A stretch of DNA of 64,000 nucleotides, taken from Symbiodinium natans (Eukaryota; Sar; Dinophyceae; Suessiales; Symbiodiniaceae). A model generated the notes under the pieces. The model was not told the DNA's origin and searched no databases. It saw only the letters and a program-made list of their open reading frames with translations. The stretch covers positions 189,001 through 253,000 of the forward strand of contig CAJNDS010002101.1 of the NCBI GenBank assembly GCA_905221605.1, given 5' to 3'. A program made the translations under genes and the position numbers. Positions 21,727 through 31,222 of the stretch are shown piece by piece (within the stretch, counting starts at the first letter, position 1; each line of letters opens with the position of its first letter).

Positions 21727-24700
21727 ACCCCTTGCATCCCTCCGTAAGACCACTGCCCAAAGATGTGGTAGTAGCTGCGATTGTCAAGCTTAATCATCTT
21801 TCGCTTGGTTTTGTTGGGGTACATGATCTGGGCTACACGCAATAAAGCCTTAGTACTGAAGTCACGGTCCTTGGTAAGCTCAGCTGCGACTGCGCAAGGA
21901 TCTCCCGACGGCTTCACCACGGGGTGAGCATGAACGACAGGCTTGTTGATGAGATGAGCATCGGACTCGTGTGCCTTAGACTGCCGTCCCCCCTGAAGAG
22001 GAGCATCGACGTGCGCGATGAGCCTAAGAGCATGTTCCCATTTACCTCGGTCAGCGAAAGGTTTGGTAAAGATATCAGCTACTTGCTCTTTGGTGTCAAC
22101 ATTAATCATTTCGAAGAAGTTACGCTCGAACTGTTGTTTGATCCAAGCAAACGAAATGCGTTGAGTCCGATCGGTGTGACGTAGTTTTTCGCTGTCACCT
22201 TTGAGGAGAATGGTGATGGTAGCTTGGTTGTCCTCAAGGAGTTGAACAGCAAACTTGGGGCTAAGGTGGACCTTGAGGCCGTTTAAATCGGAAATGCTTC
22301 GTCCATCCGCCCTACACTCACCATAACGGATCTCATCAAGTTCAGGATCAATTCGTGCAATGATGTCGTTTTCCCTTTGATTAGATTTGGTTTTCGGCCT
22401 AGCTTGGTAGCTGGCGGTCCTACTCGCAACCTCACGCCACAGGAAAATCCAAAGACTGAGGCTGGGCAGACCCTGGGCACGAATACCTTGGTTGGCAGCC
22501 ACAACCTCACTCTCCGTACTTGAAGTGGTGATGCTGGTCTGTTTCTTGGAAAAAGCATTTAGGGGAAAGTAAGTATTGGGGCCTACCAAGTAAACGGCAC
22601 AGCCTGAAGTGGATTTACTGTCGTGGCTACCAGCGTGGTCAGCATCGCAGAACATCCACAACTTACAATCCTGAATGCGATCCCCTATGAATCCCCTCAT
22701 CCGAACTTCAAGAGAAGAGTTTATGTAACTGATCAACCTGTGCAAAGCAACGTCACAGTCGCGAGACCACTTGGTGACTCTGGATGCCAGTGCCTGAGTG
22801 GCGCGTAACAAGTCCCACCTGGCCATTCTCGCAGCGAACAAAACCTTCATGAGTACGCGGCTAGCAATAGGTTGCAGCTTACCACTAGGTTCATTGTTCT
22901 CCAGAACTTTTGCTACCCGGTTCTCATGAAAAGGAGTCGCTACGTGCTTCAGGGATTTCTTGTCGACCTTGGCCAACTCACAGTACCTATCAACACAGGA
23001 CACCAAGAAATCCCGCATGTCGTAGTACACAACGTTCACGGGCACAGTCATGGAAGGGGTCTTTCCCTGACTGATAGATTCAGTGCTCTTGAACTTACTC
23101 TGTCGTGCTTCTCGTTTAGCTTCGGCTTGGGACCGCTTGGGTTTATTGTGCTTAGCTGCGAGAGCATGAGAAAAGTCCTCGTCACTGACCTCTGTGATAG
23201 GGAAATATGTTCTCCCAGTCCACCAACCTGATTGGTTCGCGGGGCCCCCCTGATTCAAGTCATCATGGATAGGGTCCCTACCATCATCAAACACCGTGAT
23301 TCGTTGGCAGCTTATGTGGGGAAATTTCGACACGTCGTCCTGTGTAGGCACATAAAGTTTCCTACGAGGATAGATGTGATGCCTAACGACTGCAGCTAAC
23401 TCAGCGTCGACCTCCCAGAAGTCCTCTTTGCGATTCGGCCGGACTTGGTAGTCGGCAGCTGGGCTAGCGTGCTTCTTGTCGAAGACGTAAGCAAATGGGT
23501 GGTCCTCCCGTGAAAGCTGGACCTGATTTTGCTCAACGTGATGACACCCGAAGTACCGTCCCAAGACCTCGGCTGGTTCCATGTCAATCACCTTAGCGAT
23601 CAACTCCCAACCTTTGTTGATTTTGTCTTGGGGGCCGGCCATCTTGAAGTCATCAACGTACACAACAAGCAACAAATCTAGTTCAGCATGGTAGAAAACA
23701 GAATGCCAAATGTCGGGTAGAACTGCAGTAAAACCAACACTCTCTAGTTGTTCGGTACAGTACCTTTCCCAGATACCACCTGAGTCAGGGTGGCCGTACA
23801 AAGCGAGCCTGAGTGGGCAAACAGGATCTTCATACCCAGACCATTCTTTAGGCCATCTGTTTCGAGGGAGACGGACCCACGTTTCGATGCCTTTAAAAAG
23901 GGCTTGTGTGTATGCAGCAATGCCATCAGCCTGCTGTTTCACGTACCCGGGTTGGCTACCAAACACATCGATGATTTTCCCGGCCTCCATACTAGCGGGG
24001 CTTGATCCTAGTTCGGCGACAATGGCGTGATCGTGATTTTCGTCCTGGACGTTGTTGCCCTGGAAAACACTACGACCCTTCCATTTCTTCTGGGGGTGCC
24101 CGTCCGGGAGTTCATCCCCCTTGACCGAACAAATCTCAAAGATTTTCCCGAAATGGGCCTTGACATTCTTGTGTTTGGCTTCCGCCGCAACATCCCGGTA
24201 CTCTCGAACCTTCTTCTCGAGCCAGCAAGACTTATCGGCAAGTTTCTTCCACTCTCGGTCCATGGCTTCTTTAGCAGCGGGAGTACTTTCGATCTCTTTA
24301 GGCCCGACAACCCTGGCAACAGCAGCAAACATCTCACTCGCAACCTGACCAAGTTTGGCCCAATACAAGGACGCCATGCGATCCCTATGGGGCTCGGGGT
24401 CAGGCTCGGCGATGACAGGCATGGCCGGGGAGTCTCTAAGGGCCTTGCGAGCATCTTCCTCGGCTTCACGAGCCTTCTTGCGTTCGAATCTTTCAATGTC
24501 AGCCTCCCGTTGTGCCTTGGAATACATGTGCCAAAATTCCGAAGGAGTATCAGGTGGCCTTTTGGAACCTTTCTTATCTCTAACCAACCTCACCCCGTCC
24601 CAGTTATACCCTTTGGGGACTTTCTTCCCGTCAGGCATGGTTTTGGGGTCATGTCTTGGTAGAGTAGATGAGGCCTTAGGCACGGATGTTGCTTCCTTAG

Positions 24701-26297
24701 AAGATCCAGGAGCATCCCTCCCCAGCCAGTCCTCCACAGCTCCGACATCTTCGGGAACATAGTCCTCGTTTTCCTTAGCCACTTGGTCCAAGTACTCGGA
24801 CAAACGATCCTTCAGATCGGAGCCGTCCAAATCAGGCACACCGGGCGGAGGCAAAGGCTCGTCCGGCGAATCCCCAGGCGGGGCGCGTGGTCCGGCACCA
24901 TCTGTGCCTCCCCACGAGCAGTCCTGATCTGCGAGGGTCGGCTTACGGAGGCTCTCCTGCAGTGCGAGCTGTTCGGATCTCATTGGGAATGTGAAATCCC
25001 CAGGCAACAGCTCCATTCGCTTCGACCTCAGGATGGGAAAGTTTCCTATCTCGAACGCAAAGTCACAACCCTTAACGGGGGTGACGAGGTATTCCTCCTT
25101 CCAAACGAAGCCAGGCTGAACGTGGTAACCAAGAAATATTCCCTCAACACCGGTCGGCGCAAACTTAGAGCTCGCAGGAATGTTCTGTTTGGGGTTGTTC
25201 CAGTACAACACACGTGCACCAAAAGGAATCATGATCCCTGAAAACGGTTCCCCATACCTGGCCTCCCAGGGAACAATCCCGTTGTCAAGCCTCTTAGTTG
25301 CATTAAGTGCCATCGCGTGGTGTTGGGCGGCCAACGGCCAAAGCTTGTCGGGGAGACCCGCCTGAACAAGGTTGGAGCGGGTACCCTCCAAAATCGTCCG
25401 AATTTCTCTTTCGATTACCGACTTGTTGGTGTCCACATATTCGCGGGATGTAACATGTCGGACACCTAGGCTTTTGATAGCGGCATGAAGTTCAGGTGCG
25501 TTGTCTGAGTAGAAAACGCCAACTGCATCTTCTTGACCTAGGAAGTGAAGAAGGTCTTCAAAACACTGATCGCTTGACTTAGTCGGAGAGGGGTAGACGT
25601 AACGAAATTTGGTGAACACGTCCTTAACAACAAGTGCGACCCTTTCGTCCTGGAACCCATGATCACGAAGGTCACGAGTGATAATATGGTCAACAGTGAT
25701 GTGATCCCCAAAGGCCTTTGACACAATGGTACTTGAGCCCCCCTTTTTGCGGGCTTGGGGAGCCAACATCTTTGCGCGCTGACATACCTCGCAGAACGGA
25801 TTCTTGGGCCTGTGCGAGAACAAGTGCTCAACAGATTTGGCTTCAGCTTTCAGATCGGCCTCTGCAAGACTGCGGGCGTTTCCTTCGTTGTCACTGTCAG
25901 GTTCAACATCGGGGTCTTCGAAGATAGTGAGGCTCAGGATTGGGTTACCCTCCAGTCGGGCAACTTTGTTGTCAAGCTCCCTGACGTTCACTTTATCCTC
26001 AACCTTGACCCAAGAACCTTCCCTGAACAACCAAGTAGATCTGACTTCGCATCTTGGAAACCTTGGTGTGGCAGTACGAAACGTCTTTGGTTTGTGTCCG
26101 ACAATCAAGTACTTAGCATTTGGGTGCGAAACCCAACCTGGTCGTTTGAGCTTCTCTTTGGGGATATGTATCGGCGGCACCTCATTGATGGCTGCGGAGA
26201 TCTCAGGATCGGGGTGCTCGACCACTGGATCTCGTTCCTCTGCTGCTCCTGCGAAAGCCTCGGCCGGCCCTATTGGGCGGCAGTTTTCTGAAAACCC
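21654..26297 (-). CDS. pol: Pol polyprotein: integrase, reverse transcriptase, RNase H
   Basis: The frame is open from the slippery site; the first GTG is at 26225 and no early ATG is needed if Pol is made by frameshifting. Counted from 26225: an integrase zinc finger H-x3-H...C-x2-C (about 134-148), catalytic core with D179, D241 and E272 (ERE), an acidic Pro-rich linker, reverse transcriptase with YVDD (about 856-859), a WEVD/VRHH/WTGRT module like that in Gag, then RNase H with CDADHAGS (about 1192) and STESE, ending in the copia-type TKPF region. The last 60 codons (DFSTKALLRVAQIMYP, FGQWSYGGMQGVT) appear to be the start of the oxygenase domain continued in the next frame. All catalytic residues checked are present. 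Confidence 0.92.
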   Translation of the reverse strand, partial: GFSENCRPIGPAEAFAGAAEERDPVVEHPDPEISAAINEVPPIHIPKEKLKRPGWVSHPNAKYLIVGHKPKTFRTATPRFPRCEVRSTWLFREGSWVKVEDKVNVRELDNKVARLEGNPILSLTIFEDPDVEPDSDNEGNARSLAEADLKAEAKSVEHLFSHRPKNPFCEVCQRAKMLAPQARKKGGSSTIVSKAFGDHITVDHIITRDLRDHGFQDERVALVVKDVFTKFRYVYPSPTKSSDQCFEDLLHFLGQEDAVGVFYSDNAPELHAAIKSLGVRHVTSREYVDTNKSVIEREIRTILEGTRSNLVQAGLPDKLWPLAAQHHAMALNATKRLDNGIVPWEARYGEPFSGIMIPFGARVLYWNNPKQNIPASSKFAPTGVEGIFLGYHVQPGFVWKEEYLVTPVKGCDFAFEIGNFPILRSKRMELLPGDFTFPMRSEQLALQESLRKPTLADQDCSWGGTDGAGPRAPPGDSPDEPLPPPGVPDLDGSDLKDRLSEYLDQVAKENEDYVPEDVGAVEDWLGRDAPGSSKEATSVPKASSTLPRHDPKTMPDGKKVPKGYNWDGVRLVRDKKGSKRPPDTPSEFWHMYSKAQREADIERFERKKAREAEEDARKALRDSPAMPVIAEPDPEPHRDRMASLYWAKLGQVASEMFAAVARVVGPKEIESTPAAKEAMDREWKKLADKSCWLEKKVREYRDVAAEAKHKNVKAHFGKIFEICSVKGDELPDGHPQKKWKGRSVFQGNNVQDENHDHAIVAELGSSPASMEAGKIIDVFGSQPGYVKQQADGIAAYTQALFKGIETWVRLPRNRWPKEWSGYEDPVCPLRLALYGHPDSGGIWERYCTEQLESVGFTAVLPDIWHSVFYHAELDLLLVVYVDDFKMAGPQDKINKGWELIAKVIDMEPAEVLGRYFGCHHVEQNQVQLSREDHPFAYVFDKKHASPAADYQVRPNRKEDFWEVDAELAAVVRHHIYPRRKLYVPTQDDVSKFPHISCQRITVFDDGRDPIHDDLNQGGPANQSGWWTGRTYFPITEVSDEDFSHALAAKHNKPKRSQAEAKREARQSKFKSTESISQGKTPSMTVPVNVVYYDMRDFLVSCVDRYCELAKVDKKSLKHVATPFHENRVAKVLENNEPSGKLQPIASRVLMKVLFAARMARWDLLRATQALASRVTKWSRDCDVALHRLISYINSSLEVRMRGFIGDRIQDCKLWMFCDADHAGSHDSKSTSGCAVYLVGPNTYFPLNAFSKKQTSITTSSTESEVVAANQGIRAQGLPSLSLWIFLWREVASRTASYQARPKTKSNQRENDIIARIDPELDEIRYGECRADGRSISDLNGLKVHLSPKFAVQLLEDNQATITILLKGDSEKLRHTDRTQRISFAWIKQQFERNFFEMINVDTKEQVADIFTKPFADRGKWEHALRLIAHVDAPLQGGRQSKAHESDAHLINKPVVHAHPVVKPSGDPCAVAAELTKDRDFSTKALLRVAQIMYPNKTKRKMIKLDNRSYYHIFGQWSYGGMQGVTKATRRWPQICPLPKWSRASPCS

Positions 26298-29200
26298 TCG
26301 GACAAAATTGGTCGTCCGAGAGAACCTGAGGCTTCCTCCTTAGTGCTTGGAGCGGCCATTGCTCCTCCCCCTAGCACTGGGACCATACCTCTCATTCTAC
26401 ACCTTAGTCTTTGACCATTGGGCGCAACAAAGTAAGGCGGCCTTTTGGGGTACCAGTGGAACTCATAACCGTCCTCCATGCACCTTCTGCCTACGGAGCA
26501 AACAGGAGGGGTGCTGTTGAGAACATAGAACTCTAGCTCTTTGCCAAACTCCGGGAAGTCGATCCTAACCGACTTGTCACCTTTGACGTTACCATTAGCA
26601 GTGATGAGATTCACTTGTCGTGTTGCATTGCCTACTGGCTCTTCGCCGAAGTACATAGCACGATCAGCTTCGCTGATAAGGTCCTCCTCGCTTCCTGTGT
26701 CAGCAAGGAATTCTAAGGGTGTGGCGATCCCTGGACAAGCGATCTCTGAGCTCTCAACGACGTGCTTGCACATCCCACACATTAGAGAATCAGGCTCATC
26801 ACACTCTAAATGGCAATCGGTCTTCTCTCCCCCCTCATGCCGGGCAAGAAGCATCTTGAGTTCCCTTGCGTTCCTAATTGCAACCTGAAGGTCGATAGCG
26901 TCAGGCTTAGGGCAGTTTTCCGCATCAGCATAGCAAGTATTGTACCTGCGAACTTTGTAGGAATGTTTGTACCCCTTTCCCTCAAAAGGGATTTCCCTGA
27001 CTTTAGGTTTGTCGCAAAACCTGACCTTCTTGTTTTGTTCTTTGATCTTGAAAACAGTCTTGCCGGTCCACGGCATCTTATCGCCGGTTCCCCCTCTTCC
27101 CTCTTTCCAGTCCCAGTTCTCCTTTGCAGTGTATGGAGAAATGGGAAGCGTCTTGATCACTTTGGCCTTACCCTTCAACCTTTCAAGAGCAACAGGACAT
27201 GACACTTCGGGCTTGTACATAGTACTTCTGTACTTCAGATGGTGCCTAACAGCTTCACCCCTTTTGAAGTCTACTTCCCAGTAGTCTTCGTCCCCATCTT
27301 GTGGTTCACTCTCATCAGGACCAGCTGAGGCTGCAGCCGCAAGCGAGATGCAGCATGCGGCCTTCCTATCCTTTTCCTTAGAGCGTCCACGGCTTGGTTT
27401 CCTGCGCGTTGGCGCGGGTGACGGGGACCTTGGTTTGTCTGGGCCCTTAGGGGCCGGGGCTGCGTTTTCACCACCTGGGGGAGCAGGGCTCGGTTCCCTA
27501 TGCAAGAAACGACACTTATCTCCCCTAGTGCACTTTCCCTTCTTCCAAAACGTGCAGACCTGTTTCTTCTTCGGTGCAGTGCGAACAGGGGATTGTGAAC
27601 GTGGTTTGTGCGAAAACTTGCACTTGTCACCCCTGGTGCACTTACCCTTTTGAAAGTCGTAGCAAACTGGCTTTGGGCTTTGCGATCGGCTAGGTGATCT
27701 AGATCTGGATGGGGTCCTAGAGCGAGACCTTGACTTTGAATTGGACTGGCTACCGGCAGAGCGATCCCTTCCGCGGCCGCTCCTCGACGGAGGGCGTGTC
27801 GGCCTTCCGCCTTCAACAACAGGAGCCCCAAACTTGTCCCCATGTGACTTGGCGATTCTATCCCTGTTCTTGCGCATCCTCTCACGGGTCAACAAATCCC
27901 GGATTGACTTCAACAAGAACGCATAGGAGTGTGAGGCAGAACCCTCTTTCGCCCTGTCGTAGATTTCCAAATCATACTTCATTCTTGAGGACTTTCGGAT
28001 TTGCCGAAGAAGGATGTCACGCAGAACCATTTCTTCTGGGACATGACTCATGCCAGCAATGACTGATTCCCAATTGTGCAGAAATGTGGTTAGATCGTCA
28101 CTATGCAGTGTAACCTTCAAAAGGTCTTCTACCGAATAGAGCGATCCTACCTCTTCATTTGTTTTGAAGTACTGATCAAACATGAGCAAGACCTGGCGTC
28201 CTCGTACGGCACGTCCTTGAACCGCCTCGGTTTCCTTGAAAGTGAGTACCTGTCGAGATAACTCACCTTTGGCGACCTTAGTGAGAGCGGCTAGGATTTT
28301 GGTATCCAGCGTGAGAAACTTACCGGGCTCACGAAGCTTGTCATGATCAGCATTCTTAGAATACACCTCTAGAATCCAAGAGAAGGCTTCATCTGGTCTA
28401 TCTGAAGCTGCCCTAACTGCTTCCCGTGTTGCGGTTTTCCATGCACGGTAGGTTTCGGGGTTAGGGAAATCCGGCAGGCGGATGGTTTCAGCTTCTTTAA
28501 CCTTTGGTTTGTCATCTTCACCGCTTTTGTCTCCTTTAAGAAGCTTGGCGGCTTCAAGCAGCGCTTGCTGCGTCTGTGCGATTAAATCGGCTCCTGTGGC
28601 TGCCGGACCTCCCGGCGTGCCTGTTGGGGCCGCAAGACCAGGGGCTCCGGCGTTCAACCCACCACTAGAGAACCCTAGATTTGGGACGTTAGCTGATGCT
28701 GTTGGGGTCCCTGGGGCAGAAACCGGACCCTGCGGTCCTGTTGGAGTGGCAGTAGTTGCCACACCGCCAAAACTGAAGTTTGGAAACAATGCCCTGATGT
28801 TCATCGGAATCACACTCGGATCTGAAAACTGAGGGGCACACGGAGCACTACGCCCGGCGCTTGGCGCTGGAGCAACTGGGGCAGTGGCGCTGGGAAACTG
28901 AGCTTGCTGCGAGGGATTGATACCTAAATTCCTGTCCTGTTCGAGCTGGAGCGCACGCTCCATTGATGACAATTCATCTTGGAGGGTCATGTTTTGAATC
29001 CTCATTTGCTCTTCAGTTTCCAGGGCTATACTGCGGTACCTTTTCATTGCCTCATCATGCTCTCTTCCGAACCATTCCCCAATCTCGTTAATGCTTTCCC
29101 TCTTGTTCTGTTCAGCCTCTTCAACCAGAGTTGTCCTGAGACGTGTGATTTGCGAACCAACATCGGAAAAATGTTCTGACTGAAAATTGATTATCTGGCT

Positions 29201-29701
29201 TTGTTGCTGGAGTTCTGAAAAGAGACCTTGGGTCCTCGCGACAAAGCTATACCTTTGGCTAGCAATTTCAGACTCAAGTCTAGCAACGACTTCCTCGTGC
29301 TGCCTGTTAGCCCTTTCTTCAACATCTGCGATTTGTTGATCATGGGCTTCTTCAGCAGCTAGGCGGAACCTCTGGTGCCTGGACTCTGCTTCGTTCTCTA
29401 ACTCAGTGAGGAGAAGTCTTGTTTGTTCAGGTGTTTCACCTATCGTAATGTTCTGCTGGAACTGTTGTCGGTACATGTGGATCTGCGGAGCTCCTAGTCC
29501 TACGAAAGGAGAAGGTGCGTTTGGCGCAAACACATTAGCTGCTGCTGCATTCTCTTCCAGCACTAGGCCACGGCCATCCGTAGACGGTGGCATAGCCAAA
29601 GTGCCTGAGAGGTCCATCTCCGCGGATTCTGCGTCTGTAAATCCGTCTGTACCGAGATCAGTTGCTACCTCGGTGGGGACCAGCTCGGGGCTGTCACCCA
29701 T
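26270..29701 (-). CDS. gag: Gag-protease polyprotein of copia element
   Basis: 1143 codons from a true ATG (MGDSPELVPTEV). Residues about 100-275 form a long charged coiled coil. A Gly/Pro/Ala-rich linker follows, then a helical Gag core (about 390-600). An Arg/Ser-rich stretch surrounds two CCCH zinc fingers (C-x7-C-x5-C-x3-H, about 680-735) instead of the usual CCHC knuckle. A module beginning DYWEVD and containing VRHH and WTGKT (about 804-886) recurs in Pol. An aspartic protease motif LADTGSEEDLI lies near residue 1000. It should bind and package RNA and process the polyprotein. The frame ends TAG at 26270, 19 nt past a slippery heptamer leading into Pol. Confidence 0.9.
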   Translation of the reverse strand: MGDSPELVPTEVATDLGTDGFTDAESAEMDLSGTLAMPPSTDGRGLVLEENAAAANVFAPNAPSPFVGLGAPQIHMYRQQFQQNITIGETPEQTRLLLTELENEAESRHQRFRLAAEEAHDQQIADVEERANRQHEEVVARLESEIASQRYSFVARTQGLFSELQQQSQIINFQSEHFSDVGSQITRLRTTLVEEAEQNKRESINEIGEWFGREHDEAMKRYRSIALETEEQMRIQNMTLQDELSSMERALQLEQDRNLGINPSQQAQFPSATAPVAPAPSAGRSAPCAPQFSDPSVIPMNIRALFPNFSFGGVATTATPTGPQGPVSAPGTPTASANVPNLGFSSGGLNAGAPGLAAPTGTPGGPAATGADLIAQTQQALLEAAKLLKGDKSGEDDKPKVKEAETIRLPDFPNPETYRAWKTATREAVRAASDRPDEAFSWILEVYSKNADHDKLREPGKFLTLDTKILAALTKVAKGELSRQVLTFKETEAVQGRAVRGRQVLLMFDQYFKTNEEVGSLYSVEDLLKVTLHSDDLTTFLHNWESVIAGMSHVPEEMVLRDILLRQIRKSSRMKYDLEIYDRAKEGSASHSYAFLLKSIRDLLTRERMRKNRDRIAKSHGDKFGAPVVEGGRPTRPPSRSGRGRDRSAGSQSNSKSRSRSRTPSRSRSPSRSQSPKPVCYDFQKGKCTRGDKCKFSHKPRSQSPVRTAPKKKQVCTFWKKGKCTRGDKCRFLHREPSPAPPGGENAAPAPKGPDKPRSPSPAPTRRKPSRGRSKEKDRKAACCISLAAAASAGPDESEPQDGDEDYWEVDFKRGEAVRHHLKYRSTMYKPEVSCPVALERLKGKAKVIKTLPISPYTAKENWDWKEGRGGTGDKMPWTGKTVFKIKEQNKKVRFCDKPKVREIPFEGKGYKHSYKVRRYNTCYADAENCPKPDAIDLQVAIRNARELKMLLARHEGGEKTDCHLECDEPDSLMCGMCKHVVESSEIACPGIATPLEFLADTGSEEDLISEADRAMYFGEEPVGNATRQVNLITANGNVKGDKSVRIDFPEFGKELEFYVLNSTPPVCSVGRRCMEDGYEFHWYPKRPPYFVAPNGQRLRCRMRGMVPVLGGGAMAAPSTKEEASGSLGRPILSEGFQKTAAQ
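26291..26297 (-). promoter_or_regulatory. Predicted -1 ribosomal frameshift site GGGTTTT
   Basis: In the Gag frame the codons read ga[G GGT TTT], fitting the X XXY YYZ slippery rule. A -1 slip puts ribosomes exactly in the Pol frame, which is open from here through the rest of Pol. The Gag stop lies 19 nt downstream. A GC-rich GGGCCGGCC palindrome follows and could form a stimulatory structure. Site and frames are seen; use of the slip is inferred. Confidence 0.7.
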
Positions 29702-29747
29702 GCACTGAGTTGAAACTCCAGGTCAGTGGTGCCGCAAGCTCCGGGGA

Positions 29748-29764
29748 GCCTACGGCTGATAACC
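29748..29764 (-). other. Candidate primer-binding site
   Basis: The minus-strand sequence just inside the 5' LTR is GGTTATCAGCCGTAGGC. It loosely resembles the TGGTATCAGAGC-type site complementary to initiator tRNA-Met in plant copia elements, but the match is imperfect and I cannot name the tRNA. The whole leader up to the Gag ATG is only about 63 nt. Confidence 0.4.
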
Positions 29765-29910
29765 TATAGTTTGGGAAATCCACCAGTTGTTATCCGTTAA
29801 GCCATGAGCAGGGGCGCGCCTAACCTTTTTACTCAGAGGGCTTGAGCGGCACAAATAAGTGCAACATACATGGAAGCAAAAGTGGAGGGAATGCACAGAT
29901 ATAAAATACA
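29765..29910 (-). repeat. 5' LTR of the copia element (146 bp)
   Basis: Matches the other LTR at every base I compared. On the minus strand it begins TGTATTTTATATCTG and ends CCAAACTATA, so the termini are TG...TA rather than the usual TG...CA. Very short for an LTR. A TTTTATAT stretch near its start could serve as a promoter element. Confidence 0.93.
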
Positions 29911-29915
29911 GGGTA
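29911..29915. repeat. Target-site duplication gggta (right)
   Basis: Pairs with 16228-16232. The joined empty site would read tgaaggggta followed by ttccttaaag. Confidence 0.9.
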
Positions 29916-30784
29916 TTCCTTAAAGTACCAGAGGGCTCCTTATAATCTCGAAACGCCACATATAACGCCCTTAAGCGGCTAAACCCAATAAGCCCCATAA
30001 ACCTAGACACTCTACAAGCCCTGAAGACCCAATCAACAAATGCGAACACCCATAAGCCCTGGAACCTGAAACCCGACATTTCCAAACCCCCCCCCCCCCC
30101 CCCAAAAGCCCCCTCCCTAAACCCTAAACCCTAACCCCTAAACCCTAAACCCTAATTAAGCCGCCTGACCCTCCTAAATCAGCCAACTCCCCTAAACCCA
30201 GTTGCCTGCGGAGTGCTGCCACCTGCTGTATACGTTTGATAGGCGATTTATAGGGTCTTCAGGATTTAGGGTTCAGGGCTTATAGAGTTTAGAGCTTAAG
30301 GTTTAGGGTTTGGGGAGTTTAGGGTTTAGGGTTGAAGGTTTAAGGGTCTGTAGCATTTGATATGCCGGTCTATGTAGGAAATTTGTAGGCCATTCTACTT
30401 TACAGGGTTTAAGGCCTAGTGCGACGGGCGATGGGTTTGCTATCGGGTTTATGATAGGGCTTGTTGTAGGGCTTCGGGATTAGGGCGTTAGGGTGCACTT
30501 TGGGGGGGGGGGGGGGGGGGGGGGGCATGCTTTAGGAGTGGGGATGCTTCAGATTCCTTACGTGACAACGTGATATTACATGACCCTAACCCCTAAACCC
30601 TGAGCCCTTGCTCGATGTCCCGTCCTACCTGCCCTGCACGTTGTCCAAAAGTAACGCCTCAGCCTCAATCCCAAACCCTGAAGTAAGCGAAAGTGCCCTG
30701 ACCTCCCTACCAGTAATGTGGGGACCCTGCCGACACAGACAAAGCAGTGACACAGCACTTCTCAGGCGGGAGGGGTGGTCGGAG

Positions 30785-30882
30785 GTAGTTCTCTAAATTG
30801 GGGCTCCTTTTTGGGTACACATTCTAAGGCGGAAGCCTTGAAAAAGGAACCCCCTGAAAGGGACCCTAATTTAGAGAACTAC
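30785..30882. repeat. Fold-back element, family C
   Basis: Arms gtagttctctaaattgggg and ccctaatttagagaactac form a near-perfect hairpin of about 100 bp. Related copy at 10880-10970. Confidence 0.7.
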
Positions 30883-31165
30883 CCATATATATACACACAT
30901 GTATGTCTCCCAATGGGGTGAACGAGTTTGCTTACACATTGAATGTACAAACCCTGAGACCCCTAAACCCCAAACTTTAACCACCCCCCCTCCCCCTAAA
31001 CCCCAAACCCCAAACCCCACACCCCCAAACCCCAAACCCCAAACCCCAAACCCAAAACCCCACACCCCCAAACCCCAAACCCCAAACCCCAAACCCCAAA
31101 CCCCTAACCACCCCCAACCCTAACCACCCCCCCCCCCCCCCCCAAAAAAAAAAAAAAAAAAAAAC

Positions 31166-31222
31166 ACGCAGGCCTGCGATCTGCTTCGCCTTCTCCATGG
31201 AGGCCTTGATGCCAACATTAAC
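31166..31222 (-). CDS. Exon-like segment (hypothetical protein)
   Basis: 19 minus-strand codons VNVGIKASMEKAKQIAGLR between acceptor ttccgcag and a donor-like GTTTTT that leads into an A/T homopolymer run (T on this strand). Codons are typical of GC-rich coding sequence. The upstream intron side is an inverted TTTAGGG array (CCCTAAA on this strand). Confidence 0.45.

Larger units (their letters stand above)
16233..29910 (-). mobile_element. Complete Ty1/copia-type LTR retrotransposon, 13.7 kb
   Basis: The element spans two identical 146-bp LTRs and is flanked by the 5-bp target duplication gggta (16228-16232 and 29911-29915). Reading on the minus strand, the order is LTR, short leader, Gag with protease, integrase, reverse transcriptase, RNase H, a large accessory frame, polypurine tract, LTR. 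Integrase before RT defines the copia order. Identical LTRs and intact long frames point to recent insertion. It is more than twice the usual 5-6 kb of copia elements, because of a long Gag and a 5-kb accessory frame. Confidence 0.95.
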
